A stretch of 64,000 nt of DNA from Limnephilus marmoratus (lineage: Eukaryota > Arthropoda > Insecta > Trichoptera > Limnephilidae). Of the stretch, positions 58,001-64,000 are shown piece after piece. How positions within the stretch are numbered: the stretch's first letter is position 1; the number at the start of each line of letters is the position of its first letter. Below the pieces are notes generated by a model. That model did not search any database and was not told where the DNA came from. It saw only the letters and a list, made by a program, of their open reading frames with translations. Location of the stretch: assembly GCA_917880885.1 (NCBI GenBank), contig OU862907.1, positions 65,715,072 to 65,779,071 on the forward strand, in the 5' to 3' direction. Made by a program: the position numbers and the translations under genes.

Positions 58001-61000
58001 TACAATATTTCCTGTCTTTGAATAAAGGGCTTCATCACAATATCAGCTTTATACGATTGATGGTAAAATATATTTTTTGAAGTGATTGAATGGGTTATTC
58101 AAAATGTCAATTTCATTATTAGAGCAGTGTATAGTGTTATAATGTCTTAATGTTCGTGGTAAAGGGGAGAAATATCCTGTATTTGTGTGGTAGGTAGATA
58201 TATAGAAAATATCTTGCATCCTCCTTGTTGAATTTCTTGACGGTGTGTTAATGTTAATTTGGGATAAAATGTTTGGTGTATCAACTGATGCATGTATAAT
58301 TTTGTGCAGAAGCAATGAATCAGAAAGTTTCTGTCTTCCTGTCAGAGAGTGTAGTTTATAGTGTAGAATTCGGTCTTTATATTATTATTATTATTATATA
58401 ATGAGCAGGCAGCATTCTGCTGATGCGCTCATATCTAATTTCAATAGTTTGACAGGAAATTTTAATTTTCAAACTAAGTTAGTCCTTTTTTCTCTCCAAA
58501 TATGAATCCAATAGAGCTTTAAATTGGTTTATGTTAGTTGCATCGATGACATGTTGTGGGAGTTTGTTCCAAGCATCCACCACTCTATTTGCAAGGAAGT
58601 GTTTTCTAGGATTAGATGCAAAAGACGTTTTGGTAATTTTTTTCGAGTGTCCACGGAGAATTATATTTTTACTAGTAGTGAAGATTCCTTGGATGTCAGG
58701 GCAGCTGTAGTGTCCAGATAAAATTTTGAAGGTCTCGATCAAGTCACCCCTTTCTCTTCTATCTTTTAAGGTTGGTAATCTTAATTCCTTGAGTCTATCT
58801 TCATATCGCCGATCTTTCAAAGCTCTTGGTATTTTAGTGAAACGTCTCTGTACTCCCTCTATCAGATTTATATCCTTTGCGAAGTAAGGACTCCATATTT
58901 GGAAAGCATATTCCAGGAGAGGTCGCACATATGTTTTGTATATTTTTAACATCATGTCCGGTGTTAGGTCAAGGAATGCTTTCCTGATTAAATATGTTAG
59001 TGAGTTTGCTCTTTTCACAATCCCAGCGATGTGCGGTTCCCATTTTAAATCATGTGATATGGTAACTCCTAAGTCTTGTTGTAATGTCACTGCTTTATTT
59101 ATTTGTTCCTGATCACGAAGATGTGTTAGAATTAACATTAAAAATTATGTAAACGGGTCGGCATGATATAGATAACCATAATAAATCTGAAATGAAACGC
59201 CTGTTTAAGCAATGTGATTTAATCTTTCAAATTACAACCAGATAAGATTACGTATGATTGACTATGACTCGACAATCTAGTAAAATCAAAACTACGGGAC
59301 GTGGTCACTGCTCGAAGATGCCAGTCAAGTCGTATTTGACGCATGTTTTAAGTTAAATATTAGGAAGCTACTGTGGATGATAAAAGTTAAATTTACGGGC
59401 GCCAGTCGATTTGAATTAATATAAGAAGCATATTTGTAAAAAGCATTAACTTTGTGGCTCGCCATAAACTTTGCATTAAACTTTGCCAGGGACTGTGAGT
59501 TCCCCGAGGTTAGAGTCCTCAGTTTGGCAAGAAATATGTCCAAAGTATCTTAGGATACGTTGTAGGCGGATAGTTGAAAACCATCTGTGGGCCTAGCTCT
59601 TCCAGAATGGATAAATTAGGACGTTCGCTCATCGAAAAACTGAAAACAAACCGATCAACCTCCTGAATAAAATCGATATTTTTCTGATTTGACATATCGC
59701 AGATTACTCGAAAACTTGACAGTTTGTGAGCCGCTACCATGGCAACCTGTCGACAATGCAACTGAAATGCAACGTCAACAATGCAACGTTTCAGTTGCAT
59801 TGTTGACAGATTGACAGGTGGTAGTGGCACGTCAAGTTTTGTCATGTTTTGACATGTCAGATCAATGACGTTATATAAATAGACTCGCCATAGTCTCACA
59901 TACTCGCAAAATAATGTGGCAAGTAAGCAACACTCTTTTGTTTTCAGTAATTTCTTAATTCAAAAGTTATTCATGTATTAAAAGGATATGCCACTTCCAC
60001 ACCGAAGCCTAACTTCCAACTCGAACTTCCAACGCACGAACTGACGAAGGAAGGGTGCTTCTGAAACCGGTAGAGTGTTTATAAAATAAAGTGGTCTACA
60101 ACAAATTTGTATGTGTTTTTATTGTAATATAAGAAGTGCTATATTATCGACAAGTAGTAATTATTGACTGACCCGGCCACGTGTTGCTGTGGCTAATAAA
60201 ACACTTTGTAAAATCCAACCTTTGTAACCACAGGCGTCTTTGAGTTCATCACGAAGAGATCATCAGTGCGGTTTGCACGTGAGGTACTCGTAGCTCGTCG
60301 CCCATTTGATTGACTTCGACAATCTATGTCAGCTGGTCTTTTCCTTGGCATATTAAAACAGTAAATAAAGTTCTCACGCACTGACAAACTGATGATAGAA
60401 GATTTCAAATGGTAAAAAAATGACAGGTAACGTTTGACAGCGACTGAAATATGACAATCGGAATTCTTTTTTTTTTGGATTCCAATTCTAGATTATGTTG
60501 TGCTTCTGAAAGTAGGTAGAACAGTAGAACTGTTTATATGAGAAAATGAAATTTTTGTTTTTACTATCGTCCTGACAATTTTTTCATATTATCTCACCGT
60601 TTAAACCTTCCCTGGACTACGACAAACATTTCAAAACCAAAATCACCTAAATCGGCCCAGCCGCTCTCGAGTTTTAGCGAGACAAACAAACAGCAATTGA
60701 TAAGAATAATAAGATAAGAAGATATAATGTGTATAGTAAGCTATCCATAAAAGATATATATATGCCTTCGCGGACTTTTTTGTAGATCTATAAAAGAGGA
60801 ATATCCCACCATTAATTGTTTTGTTATATCCCAAAAGGATTAGGCAGCGTTTTCGATGAAAGGTACCAGGCGGCTGGACTTTTTTCCGACACTTCTAACA
60901 ATTATCGTTATGTTTCAACCAATTTACACAAATCCTTGACAAATTACATACCTAAACCTTCCTCACGAAACACTCTATCTATTGGTGAAAACCGCATGAA

Positions 61001-64000
61001 AATCCGTTCAGAAGTTTTTGAGTTTATCGCGAACAGACAGACAGACAGACAGAAAGACGGCGCGGGGACTTAACTTTATAATATATATTTTTTTTTTAAT
61101 TATTTATTGCAACATTTATTATAATTACAATTTTACAACAAATATATATATATATATATATATTTTTTTACAGGTATTTTTTTTTTACTACCCTTCCATT
61201 TAAAGCATTTGCTTGTGTATGGAAGGGGAGTGTACATAAATGCTATTAGTTATAAGTTAGTACTTAAATAATTAATTGTACATAAATATATGTGAGCTGC
61301 AGTATTTATTTGATAATGGTGTGAATTTTTTTAAAAAAAGAAAGAATGTAATGGAAAACTAAGGATATTTGTAAGATTAATTGACAGTAGTATTTTTCTT
61401 AAGAATATTTTTAAAATGTCTCTTGACAGAGAGCAGTATTATGTAGAGAAGATAAGTAATAATAATAATAATATTTGGATGATTTATATAGCGCCGTTTT
61501 TGTGAAAAATCACCTCAAGGGCGCTGTAAGTAAACCAATGGGTAATGAAATAAAAAAATATAAGTTACAAGTTACATACTGTGGGCCGTCACTCTCCGTT
61601 CGTAATGACAGATGTAGTTTTTTTTTTTATTATTAATCGGAGACGGTTTACATATATATAGTTCATGTGAGCACATAGGCCATAGACCCATTGTACTCCC
61701 ATACCCATCTCCCATTTTACCTCATTCCTTTGACAGTAACCCAGTCCCTTTTATAAAGTTCACCAGGATTGTCATTGGAGATGAAGCTACTTCTTCTGGT
61801 TCGACAATGTATCTTCCCAGGTCTCATTTCTCCTCTTCACTCCACTCCTCCTTGGTTCCCTGAAGGCCCCACGACGGAAGAGGGCTTCATCTCTCCTCTC
61901 CACTCCTTAGTTCCTCGAAGGCTCCACGACGGAGAGTCCACCTCCCCTTGGTTCCCTAAAGGCCCCACAAGAAAAGAGTCCACTCCACCTCGGTTCCATT
62001 TTCATCCAACATTTTCACAATTTTCGCATCGATTTTGTCGCTTTAAATATTAGCGCGCTCCTCTAACATTCGTAATTTCATATCTCTCCATCTTCTTCTT
62101 TTTGAGCCCGGTTACGGCGCCTTAAATACTGGGGTAGGTAGCTATCTGCTACAACGCGGCTCCTCCCCGCTCCTCCGCTTAGCCGTTACAGACAGATTCG
62201 AAATTTAAAACCTTATTCTGCCACCGAACACCCGTTATATGTAAATAAAATTTTAAGGGTTTGTATTCAGTTAGACAGGCACTGCCCCACATTACTGATA
62301 AATCTTAACCCGGCGAGCGTAAGGTTGGGTAAAATTTACGAGGCAATTCACGTGGATCGATAATTTGAGTTTGCCGAGCTCAATTGTTCCGTGCCCCCAG
62401 TAGCTGCGTGGGGGGAGGTAATGAAGCGACAAGAAACGAGGATTTAGTCATCCACCGGTCAGTGAGGCTGTTGGACGTCATCAAAGTCATCGGCGGGTGA
62501 GTTTTACCCACCTAGCGCTTGGTGTTATCATTATTATTAAGCAATAAGATTAGTTGTAGAAAAAAATATATATACAATTTGTATTTGTTATGATTTAAAC
62601 CTTAAAAGATATTTTTTATATAAAATGAACAATTAAGTGCCATAAGTTGAATTCTCTTAGAAAAATGTTGATTTGAATAAAAATGATAAAACTACTAATT
62701 ATAACACTCTTAAGCCCCATTCTGATTGAGCAAGTATTTTAGTCGAGTGGAGAGTATAGTAGTAACTAAACGCCGTCCGAACACCGTAATTTTAGTAGAA
62801 TGGGTGAGTCAGCTCTTTAGTAGATTCAATCCATTTCGTTCTATTTTTAGGGCAAGTACCCCCTCCATGCGTCCCTGTGCACTGGCGAGCGCGAAACGAC
62901 CATTTTAGCAGTGTTCATTTGTGAACGCACGGAAATGTCGTGGTGATAGAGCGAAGATGCTACCCTAAATTTATTTATTTATGCTTATATCAATCTCTTT
63001 TCGTGTCCATAGTTTATTTATTTTCATCTTACTAATTTATTCTTTCACCTCTTCTAAAATAAACTTAATTAGCGCATTTACTTTGCTTTGTAGCGCACGT
63101 CACCCGCCGTCATCTTGTAACGGGCGGCGGGCACAAATGTGCTCTACTTAAAAGTAATGCGAACGGTTTTCGGCGAGTCAAGTAACGAGTGTATTCGCTA
63201 CTTGGGAGGCATCTACTAATATCTACAGGAATTCCAAAAACTGAAAAAATCGAACTAAGATCTATGAGAACCTAAGTGTTGACGAATATCTACAGCTCAA
63301 ACTGTTGACTAATATCTATGAGAACCAAAGTGTTGACGAATATCTACAGCACTGGCAGAGGTTGGATTTGCAATTATGTATAGCATATTGAAATAACGTA
63401 ATATTGCGTATGCTGTCTAAAAAACTTAATTTATGTAAGTATGTATGTAAAAATCCCTAATATCGGACTATTGGACACATTTAGCTGATTAATCCAACCT
63501 ACGCTCTGTAGATATTAGTTCAACCTACGCTCTGTAGATATTAGTCAACACTGAGGCCATCATAGATATTCGTCCGACCTTAGCTCTGTAGATATTAGTC
63601 AACACTCTGAAGTTCGTAGATATTAGTTCAACATATGAGCTATAGATATTCGTCCGACATACAGGCTGTAGATATTAGTATCTGGAGTCGCTACTTGACC
63701 TACTACTTGATTAATGTGAACGTAACGTTATATTCTAATAACAAGTACTTAGAAAACAGGTAAAATAAGTATACTATCCAATTAAAAATAGTAATAACTT
63801 AAGAATAAAAAACTATCTAAGTAAGAATTTTGGGTGAAAATTACCCAACCTTACGCTCGATGTTACAAATTTAAAGTTGACGCTCGCCGAATTAATTTCA
63901 GCCTTTCCATTTAGATTTATAATGTAAGTGAAATAGTGGTTACCTTAACATAGCTGGCGGGGAACCAGCCCACCTGTCTCTTGTGTCCCTTGGCTTGAAG
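39985..64000 (-). CDS. Dap160: Dap160/intersectin, 3' part (four exons, 5' end beyond window)
   Basis: The CDS is complement(join(39985..40052, 50947..51055, 52553..52645, 63944..>64000)), with GT/AG at every intron and consistent phases. The 108 residues visible are the end of one SH3 domain ([19 protein letters not shown]), a 31-residue Ser/Thr/Met-rich linker (VLQPTGRTS...SQEQVIDK), and a full SH3 domain ([17 protein letters not shown] ... [19 protein letters not shown] then [11 protein letters not shown]) with the stop 7 residues after SNYVTK. The ALYPY, DELSF, WW, G-FPSNYV pattern and the order of domains fit insect Dap160. This scaffold binds dynamin and other endocytic proteins at synapses and at the cell cortex. 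The protein ends after the last SH3, with no RhoGEF extension, as in the short intersectin form. Introns are 11.3, 1.5 and 10.9 kb. Confidence 0.88.
40060..41010. repeat. minisatellite, ~75-80-bp unit, interrupted by element F2
   Basis: The unit has AATGCTGTCAATGTTGATAA, ATTTAACTATGTATTATTTT and TTGATTTTGGAATACCATTT. Landmarks lie at about 40130, 40210, 40286 and 40361. The array resumes at about 40859-41010 after a 419-bp insertion. The same unit flanks Penelope-like repeats at 50464-50840 and 52910-52990. Confidence 0.75.
40436..40854 (-). mobile_element. unclassified MITE F2 inserted in the minisatellite
   Basis: The ends are GTGCCATACGCACAGATAAA and, inverted, GTGCCACACATGCAGATAAG. The interior matches 22490-22840 in inverse orientation (CGCCTCAGGAGCGGTTACGG, AAAATGACCCCTCTCCTGTT). 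No target duplication was established. Confidence 0.6.
41011..41345. other. no gene recognised
   Basis: Dap160 last-intron sequence without features. Confidence 0.35.
41346..42034. repeat. two SINE B copies, tail to tail
   Basis: A + copy (body and 3' end, 41346-41575) and a - copy (41652-42034) face each other. The - copy has a good tRNA-like head: on the minus strand CGTGGTCAAGAGGTAAGGCT and GGGATCGAATCCCGGCGTG. Confidence 0.8.
42042..42650. repeat. family A pair in inverted orientation
   Basis: A 5' + piece (42042-42225) and a near-complete - copy (42240-42650). The outer ends are mirror images (GGCGGGTATGGGTACCGCCG / CGGTGGTACCCATACCCG). Confidence 0.7.
42778..43040 (+). repeat. Helitron-type sequence flanking the long-TIR transposon
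   Basis: CGAGAACGGCTGGGCCGATT and TTTGTCGTAGTCCAGGAAAG are shared with 60600-60700 (inverse). GATTGCGATGAAACTTTGGT leads to CACGCCCGCAAAG, where the transposon is inserted. The repeat continues at 48007 (AAGGTTTCTGTATATACTGG). The copy at 25430-25460 shows the joined sequence. Confidence 0.6.
43686..45547. mobile_element. non-autonomous hAT-type element, 8-bp duplication, inside the long-TIR transposon
   Basis: ATGCTATC flanks it exactly (43678-43685, 45548-45555). The ends are TAGAGATGCATGAAAAGTAA and, inverted, TAGTAGTGTTCAATATCGGT. Many copies of GTAATCGGTACT- or AGTAACGATTACTTT-like motifs cluster within ~250 bp of each end, as binding-site arrays often do. 1862 bp, with no transposase ORF. 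Confidence 0.85.
45680..47266 (+). pseudogene. decayed gene of the long-TIR transposon: FTGCDTTS protein with C-terminal Cys cluster
   Basis: Consecutive frames read [14 protein letters not shown], then [20 protein letters not shown] with [13 protein letters not shown] (45813-46055). [18 protein letters not shown] and [11 protein letters not shown] (46040-46170) follow, then [19 protein letters not shown] (46406-46460) and [19 protein letters not shown] (from about 46598). The end has [15 protein letters not shown] then nine cysteines spaced C-x-C-x3-C-x4-C-x-C-x6-C-x3-C-x4-C-x3-C (47021-47125) and an acidic run. Several shifts and stops break it. From memory this matches a widespread metazoan family of uncharacterised proteins. 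The order DG.LLH, DAD.L, and a GCDTTS helix suggests a PIN/FEN-like nuclease fold, which is an inference. The minus-strand ORF at 47175-46354 is an antisense shadow. Confidence 0.7.
48007..48800 (+). repeat. family C (Helitron-like) sequence, two partial units
   Basis: ACTGGTGACCTCTGGCATTA.. then a G-rich tract to 48385, then a second GAGCTCTGGCATCATGAAAT.. unit with its own G-rich tract to GGGAAAGGACGCGCAGGGAG. The long Pro-rich minus-strand ORFs (up to 267 codons) come from the G-rich tract. Confidence 0.65.
48801..49330 (+). mobile_element. family C (Helitron-like) copy, near full length
   Basis: It runs from AATGAATCGCCGAAATGTAT through the G-rich tract to GCATGCCGGGCACCAGCTAG followed by T. 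A second start is joined at 49333. The CTAG/T end fits a Helitron. The 3' hairpin is less obvious than in the 39524 family. Confidence 0.65.
49405..49640 (-). repeat. short 5'-truncated LINE 3' end
   Basis: ATTTATTTATTTATTTA followed by CGGACAAATAGTCCATTAAC and AGCGAGCCTAAAGGCCCGAC. The tail style matches the AAAT tails of LINEs at 27100 and 57165, in reverse orientation. Confidence 0.5.
49641..50460. other. no gene recognised
   Basis: AT-rich intron sequence. Confidence 0.35.
50461..50840. repeat. Penelope-like repeat fragment with 43-bp perfect palindrome, plus minisatellite
   Basis: GGTTATTTCCTTTTGGGGTG continues to ..GCTACCTCC and is exactly mirrored ~48 bp later. Between them lies CGTTTCGGACAGCGTTACAG then TGTCC, the inverse of a GGACA..TGTCCGAAACG motif. 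The ~75-bp minisatellite unit follows. Similar blocks are at 52775-53345. Confidence 0.6.
50947..51055 (-). CDS. Dap160: Dap160 exon, first part of the last SH3 domain
   Basis: The acceptor is GCGCAG and the donor is GCAAG/GTAAAA on the minus strand. It encodes [19 protein letters not shown], then [17 protein letters not shown] plus one base. ALYPY, DELSF and the WW pair are ligand-binding SH3 positions. 109 nt, with a SINE B fragment only ~50 bp upstream. Confidence 0.93.
51105..51656 (-). repeat. SINE B fragment followed by a family A copy
   Basis: 51105-51224 is SINE B (GTCTGGGGCCAGTAAGACTA, GAGGCTGAGGGTTGTGGGGA). 51225-51656 is a near-complete family A ending CGGCGGTACCCATACCCGCC. Both are on the minus strand. 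Confidence 0.7.
51700..52112 (-). repeat. SINE B, full length
   Basis: The head, read on the minus strand, is GACGGCCGTCGTAGTGCAGC, GGTAAGGCGCTTGACTC and GGATCGAATCCCGGCGTG. The full body follows to GAGCAGTTGGGACTCTTGTG and a poly(A) seen as poly(T) at 51698-51710. This is the most complete copy in the window. Confidence 0.85.
52415..52503 (-). repeat. family A terminal fragment
   Basis: AAGTCATCAAACGTAGTGAA to CGACGGTACCCATATCCGC, only the outer ~90 bp, 50 bp from the Dap160 linker exon. Confidence 0.6.
52553..52645 (-). CDS. Dap160: Dap160 linker exon
   Basis: The acceptor is CCCGCAG and the donor is ACAAG/GTAAGA on the minus strand. 93 nt, phase 0 at both ends, 31 residues from [13 protein letters not shown] to EQVIDK. 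It joins the two SH3 domains. Another frame stays open longer, but only this frame joins both neighbours without a shift. Confidence 0.85.
52775..53345. repeat. Penelope-like repeat cluster with hammerhead-like motifs
   Basis: Three related blocks alternate in orientation. Two contain CTGATGA, a short stem-loop (GGACA / TGTCC or TGTCT) and GAAAC: minus strand 52862-52831 and plus strand 53218-53249. A third (53020-53125) is a palindrome whose centre has lost the CTGATGA side. TTGGCCGTGAAAATCT follows the blocks. This arrangement resembles the terminal repeats of Penelope-like elements, known to carry hammerhead ribozyme motifs. No GIY-YIG or RT is present. Confidence 0.55.
53487..53959 (+). 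pseudogene. LINE (CR1-like) C-terminal fragment
   Basis: The 127-codon frame has [48 protein letters not shown] and [16 protein letters not shown] to LERRKD then stop. It is nearly identical to the C-terminal half of 59138-58479. Its 3' tail is a TAA-type microsatellite, now split by the insertion at 53960. Confidence 0.85.
53960..54988 (-). mobile_element. Tc1/mariner-type transposon with ~70-bp inverted ends, TA duplication, deleted transposase
   Basis: The ends are CAGGGTGTCCGGGGGTAAAG and its inverse, with similarity for ~70 bp, flanked by TA. It has landed inside the (TAA)n tail of a LINE. On the minus strand around 54500-54370, [10 protein letters not shown] is followed after a gap by [18 protein letters not shown]. 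These look like the two ends of a pogo/IS630-type transposase whose middle is gone. The ORFs at 54288-53902 and 54716-54964 are not recognised. Confidence 0.7.
55023..55803. other. no gene recognised
   Basis: 55255-55300 is unusually GC-rich (GCGCCGGCGCGCGCGTC, GCGCATGCGCG). Otherwise AT-rich. A small repeat may be present, but none could be delimited. Confidence 0.35.
55804..56295. pseudogene. mariner remnant, rearranged
   Basis: The left end GGGTGGTCTGAAAAGTTTCC is mariner-like, and + strand 55985 starts [13 protein letters not shown], a transposase N-terminus. Immediately after, the minus strand (about 56230-56010) carries the catalytic part: FTKT-like remains of FHQDNA, then [20 protein letters not shown] then DFFLFPYLK. 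The two parts are in opposite orientation, so an internal inversion or a head-to-head double insertion has occurred. Confidence 0.7.
56296..56439. other. spacer
   Basis: No feature recognised. Confidence 0.4.
56440..57182 (+). pseudogene. LINE C-terminal fragment with (AAAT)n tail
   Basis: The frame 56486-56914 gives [39 protein letters not shown] and [20 protein letters not shown] to SEWLSSPIN and stop. A 3' UTR with CACGCTGGAATAAAAAC and AAATAAATAAATAAA follows. It is 5'-truncated and belongs to a family different from the other LINEs in the window. The 143-codon ORF is open, so this may be a fairly recent insertion. Confidence 0.8.
57262..57375 (-). repeat. family A 3' fragment
   Basis: Poly(T), ACATTAACTCCACACAGGAG and CAGGGCCTATGTCATC, truncated at GAGGAAGGAATGAA. 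Confidence 0.65.
57376..57725 (-). pseudogene. LINE reverse-transcriptase C-terminal fragment
   Basis: The minus strand reads [40 protein letters not shown], and ends with the [12 protein letters not shown] block. [21 protein letters not shown] is the conserved C-terminal block of a LINE RT widespread in Lepidoptera. A related, shorter piece is at 39480-39395. Confidence 0.75.
57768..58330 (-). pseudogene. jockey-type LINE 3' end
   Basis: On the minus strand, 58315-58049 encodes [35 protein letters not shown] and FNHFKKYIL. The 3' UTR ends in an AAATAAAT-type tail, seen as TTATTTATTTATTTTT at 57766-57786. Confidence 0.65.
58379..59140 (-). pseudogene. LINE (CR1-like) C-terminal half, ~220 codons open
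   Basis: Minus strand 59138-58479 gives [80 protein letters not shown] and [16 protein letters not shown] to ERKKD. The fragment follows the RT catalytic region. The 3' tail is (TAA)n, seen as ATTATTATT at 58380. It is 5'-truncated but has no internal stop, so it is younger than most repeats here. Confidence 0.85.
59141..59995. other. no gene recognised; contains a palindrome
   Basis: The minus-strand ORF 59899-59519 (126 codons) has no recognised similarity. 59754-59806 has CAATGCAACTGAAATGCAAC and its inverse around GTTTCAGTTGCATTG, a MITE-like palindrome flanked by TTGACAG-type sequence. Confidence 0.4.
59996..60115 (+). repeat. possible Penelope-like end with a hammerhead-like motif
   Basis: CTGACGA (60041-60047) is followed by a stem (GGAAG / CTTCT) and GAAAC (60063-60067), the spacing of a hammerhead core. 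AAATAAAGTGGTCTACAAC follows. The family differs from the 52775 cluster. Confidence 0.4.
60163..61085 (-). mobile_element. Helitron-like copy, decayed ends
   Basis: The 3' hairpin region CCACGTGTTGCTGTGG lies at 60177-60192, with CTAG lost. The 5' side has TAAAGTTAAGTCCCCGCGCC on the minus strand. The interior matches 20995-21631 (TAGTAAGCTATCCATAAAAG, TGCCTTCGCGGACTTTTTTG, ACAAATCCTTGACAAATTAC) plus an added 60200-60720 part shared with 42778. Confidence 0.65.
61086..61614. repeat. LINE 3'-end debris and microsatellites
   Basis: (TA)n at 61145-61165 and T runs occur. 61456-61535 is the inverse of the LINE tail at 11285 (AATAATAATAATAAT then ATAGCGCCGTTTTTGTGAAA and AATCACCTCAAGGGCGCTG). Confidence 0.6.
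61615..62055. repeat. repeat with ~55-65-bp internal tandem units
   Basis: CCTTGGTTCCCTGAAGGCCC, then TTAGTTCCTCGAAGGCTCCA and CCTTGGTTCCCTAAAGGCCC recur with CACGACGGA and TCTCCTCT..CACTCC. It is preceded by a T run and may be a LINE or SINE 3' end in reverse orientation; the family was not recognised. Confidence 0.5.
62056..63194. other. Dap160 intron sequence, no gene recognised
   Basis: CTTCTTCTTTTTGAGCCCGG at 62092 resembles 18715 distantly. No ORF of interest and no delimited transposon. Confidence 0.35.
63205..63687 (+). mobile_element. family S copy 3, best preserved
   Basis: This 483-bp element starts GGAGGCATCTACTAATATCT and ends GATATTAGTATCTGGAG. The exact 10-bp direct repeat TCGCTACTTG flanks it (63195-63204, 63688-63697). 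Five AATATCTA motifs lie on the left and seven inverted TAGATATT motifs on the right of a core with GGTTGGATTTGCAATTATGT. It lies 257 bp from the nearest Dap160 exon. Confidence 0.8.
63944..64000 (-). CDS. Dap160: Dap160 exon, end of the penultimate SH3 domain (partial)
   Basis: It runs off the window end. The minus strand encodes [19 protein letters not shown] before the donor GTAACC, phase 0. The GWFPASYVK ending is the conserved SH3 C-terminus with the binding-surface Pro and Tyr. Confidence 0.9.

Noticed and set aside
59519..59899. 126-codon minus-strand ORF
   Set aside because: No recognised domain and it overlaps a palindromic repeat; kept only as an unknown.

Overview
The window looks like a piece of an insect nuclear genome, most likely Lepidoptera. 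It is AT-rich and intron-dominated, and only two host genes are recognisable, both with kilobase-scale introns full of transposable elements. The lepidopteran guess rests on the repeats: Helitrons with TC...CTAG ends and a terminal hairpin, mariners resembling the cecropia group, and tRNA-derived and poly(A)-tailed SINEs. It is an inference; no species can be named from the sequence alone.

Host genes. (1) COQ2 (4-hydroxybenzoate polyprenyltransferase, ubiquinone synthesis) is on the + strand in five coding exons: 6831-7293, 14402-14577, 22866-23013, 27276-27658 and 28507-28695. Every junction keeps frame and has GT/AG, giving a predicted 452-aa protein with both Asp-rich prenyltransferase motifs. 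(2) The 3' part of Dap160/intersectin, an endocytic SH3 scaffold, is on the - strand. Its exons, in transcript order, are 64000-63944 (runs off the window), 52645-52553, 51055-50947 and 40052-39985 (stop). They encode the end of the penultimate SH3 domain, a linker and the complete last SH3 domain. The genes converge tail to tail, 11.3 kb apart.

Region by region. 1-800 is a ~120-bp tandem repeat. 1451-6705 holds SINE-like copies, a LINE fragment and a Helitron-like G-rich repeat. COQ2 intron 1 holds several non-autonomous DNA elements, including a TTAA-flanked element (12157-14173) that carries a hAT MITE and a mariner. Intron 2 holds a family with many repeated subterminal motifs and 10-11-bp target duplications, plus a three-level nest (16677-18336). 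Intron 3 holds a mariner remnant and a LINE. 28.7-40 kb is intergenic: a LINE coding segment amplified into a tandem array, SINE pairs, a CAGGGTGGCC-ended element and a Helitron next to the Dap160 3' end. The last Dap160 intron (40053-50946) contains a ~5-kb transposon with ~550-bp terminal inverted repeats, a 3-bp target duplication and a decayed gene with an FTGCDTTS motif and a C-terminal Cys cluster. A hAT element with an 8-bp duplication interrupts it. The upstream intron holds Penelope-like repeats with hammerhead-like motifs, LINE 3' ends and mariner-type deletion derivatives.

Several insertions were checked inside the window. A second copy of the host repeat shows the unoccupied site, which supports the target duplications of the AAG, TTAA, AATTA and TA insertions without outside data. 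The best candidates for something undescribed are the long-TIR transposon at 43041-48006 and the subterminal-repeat family at 15209, 20018 and 63205.
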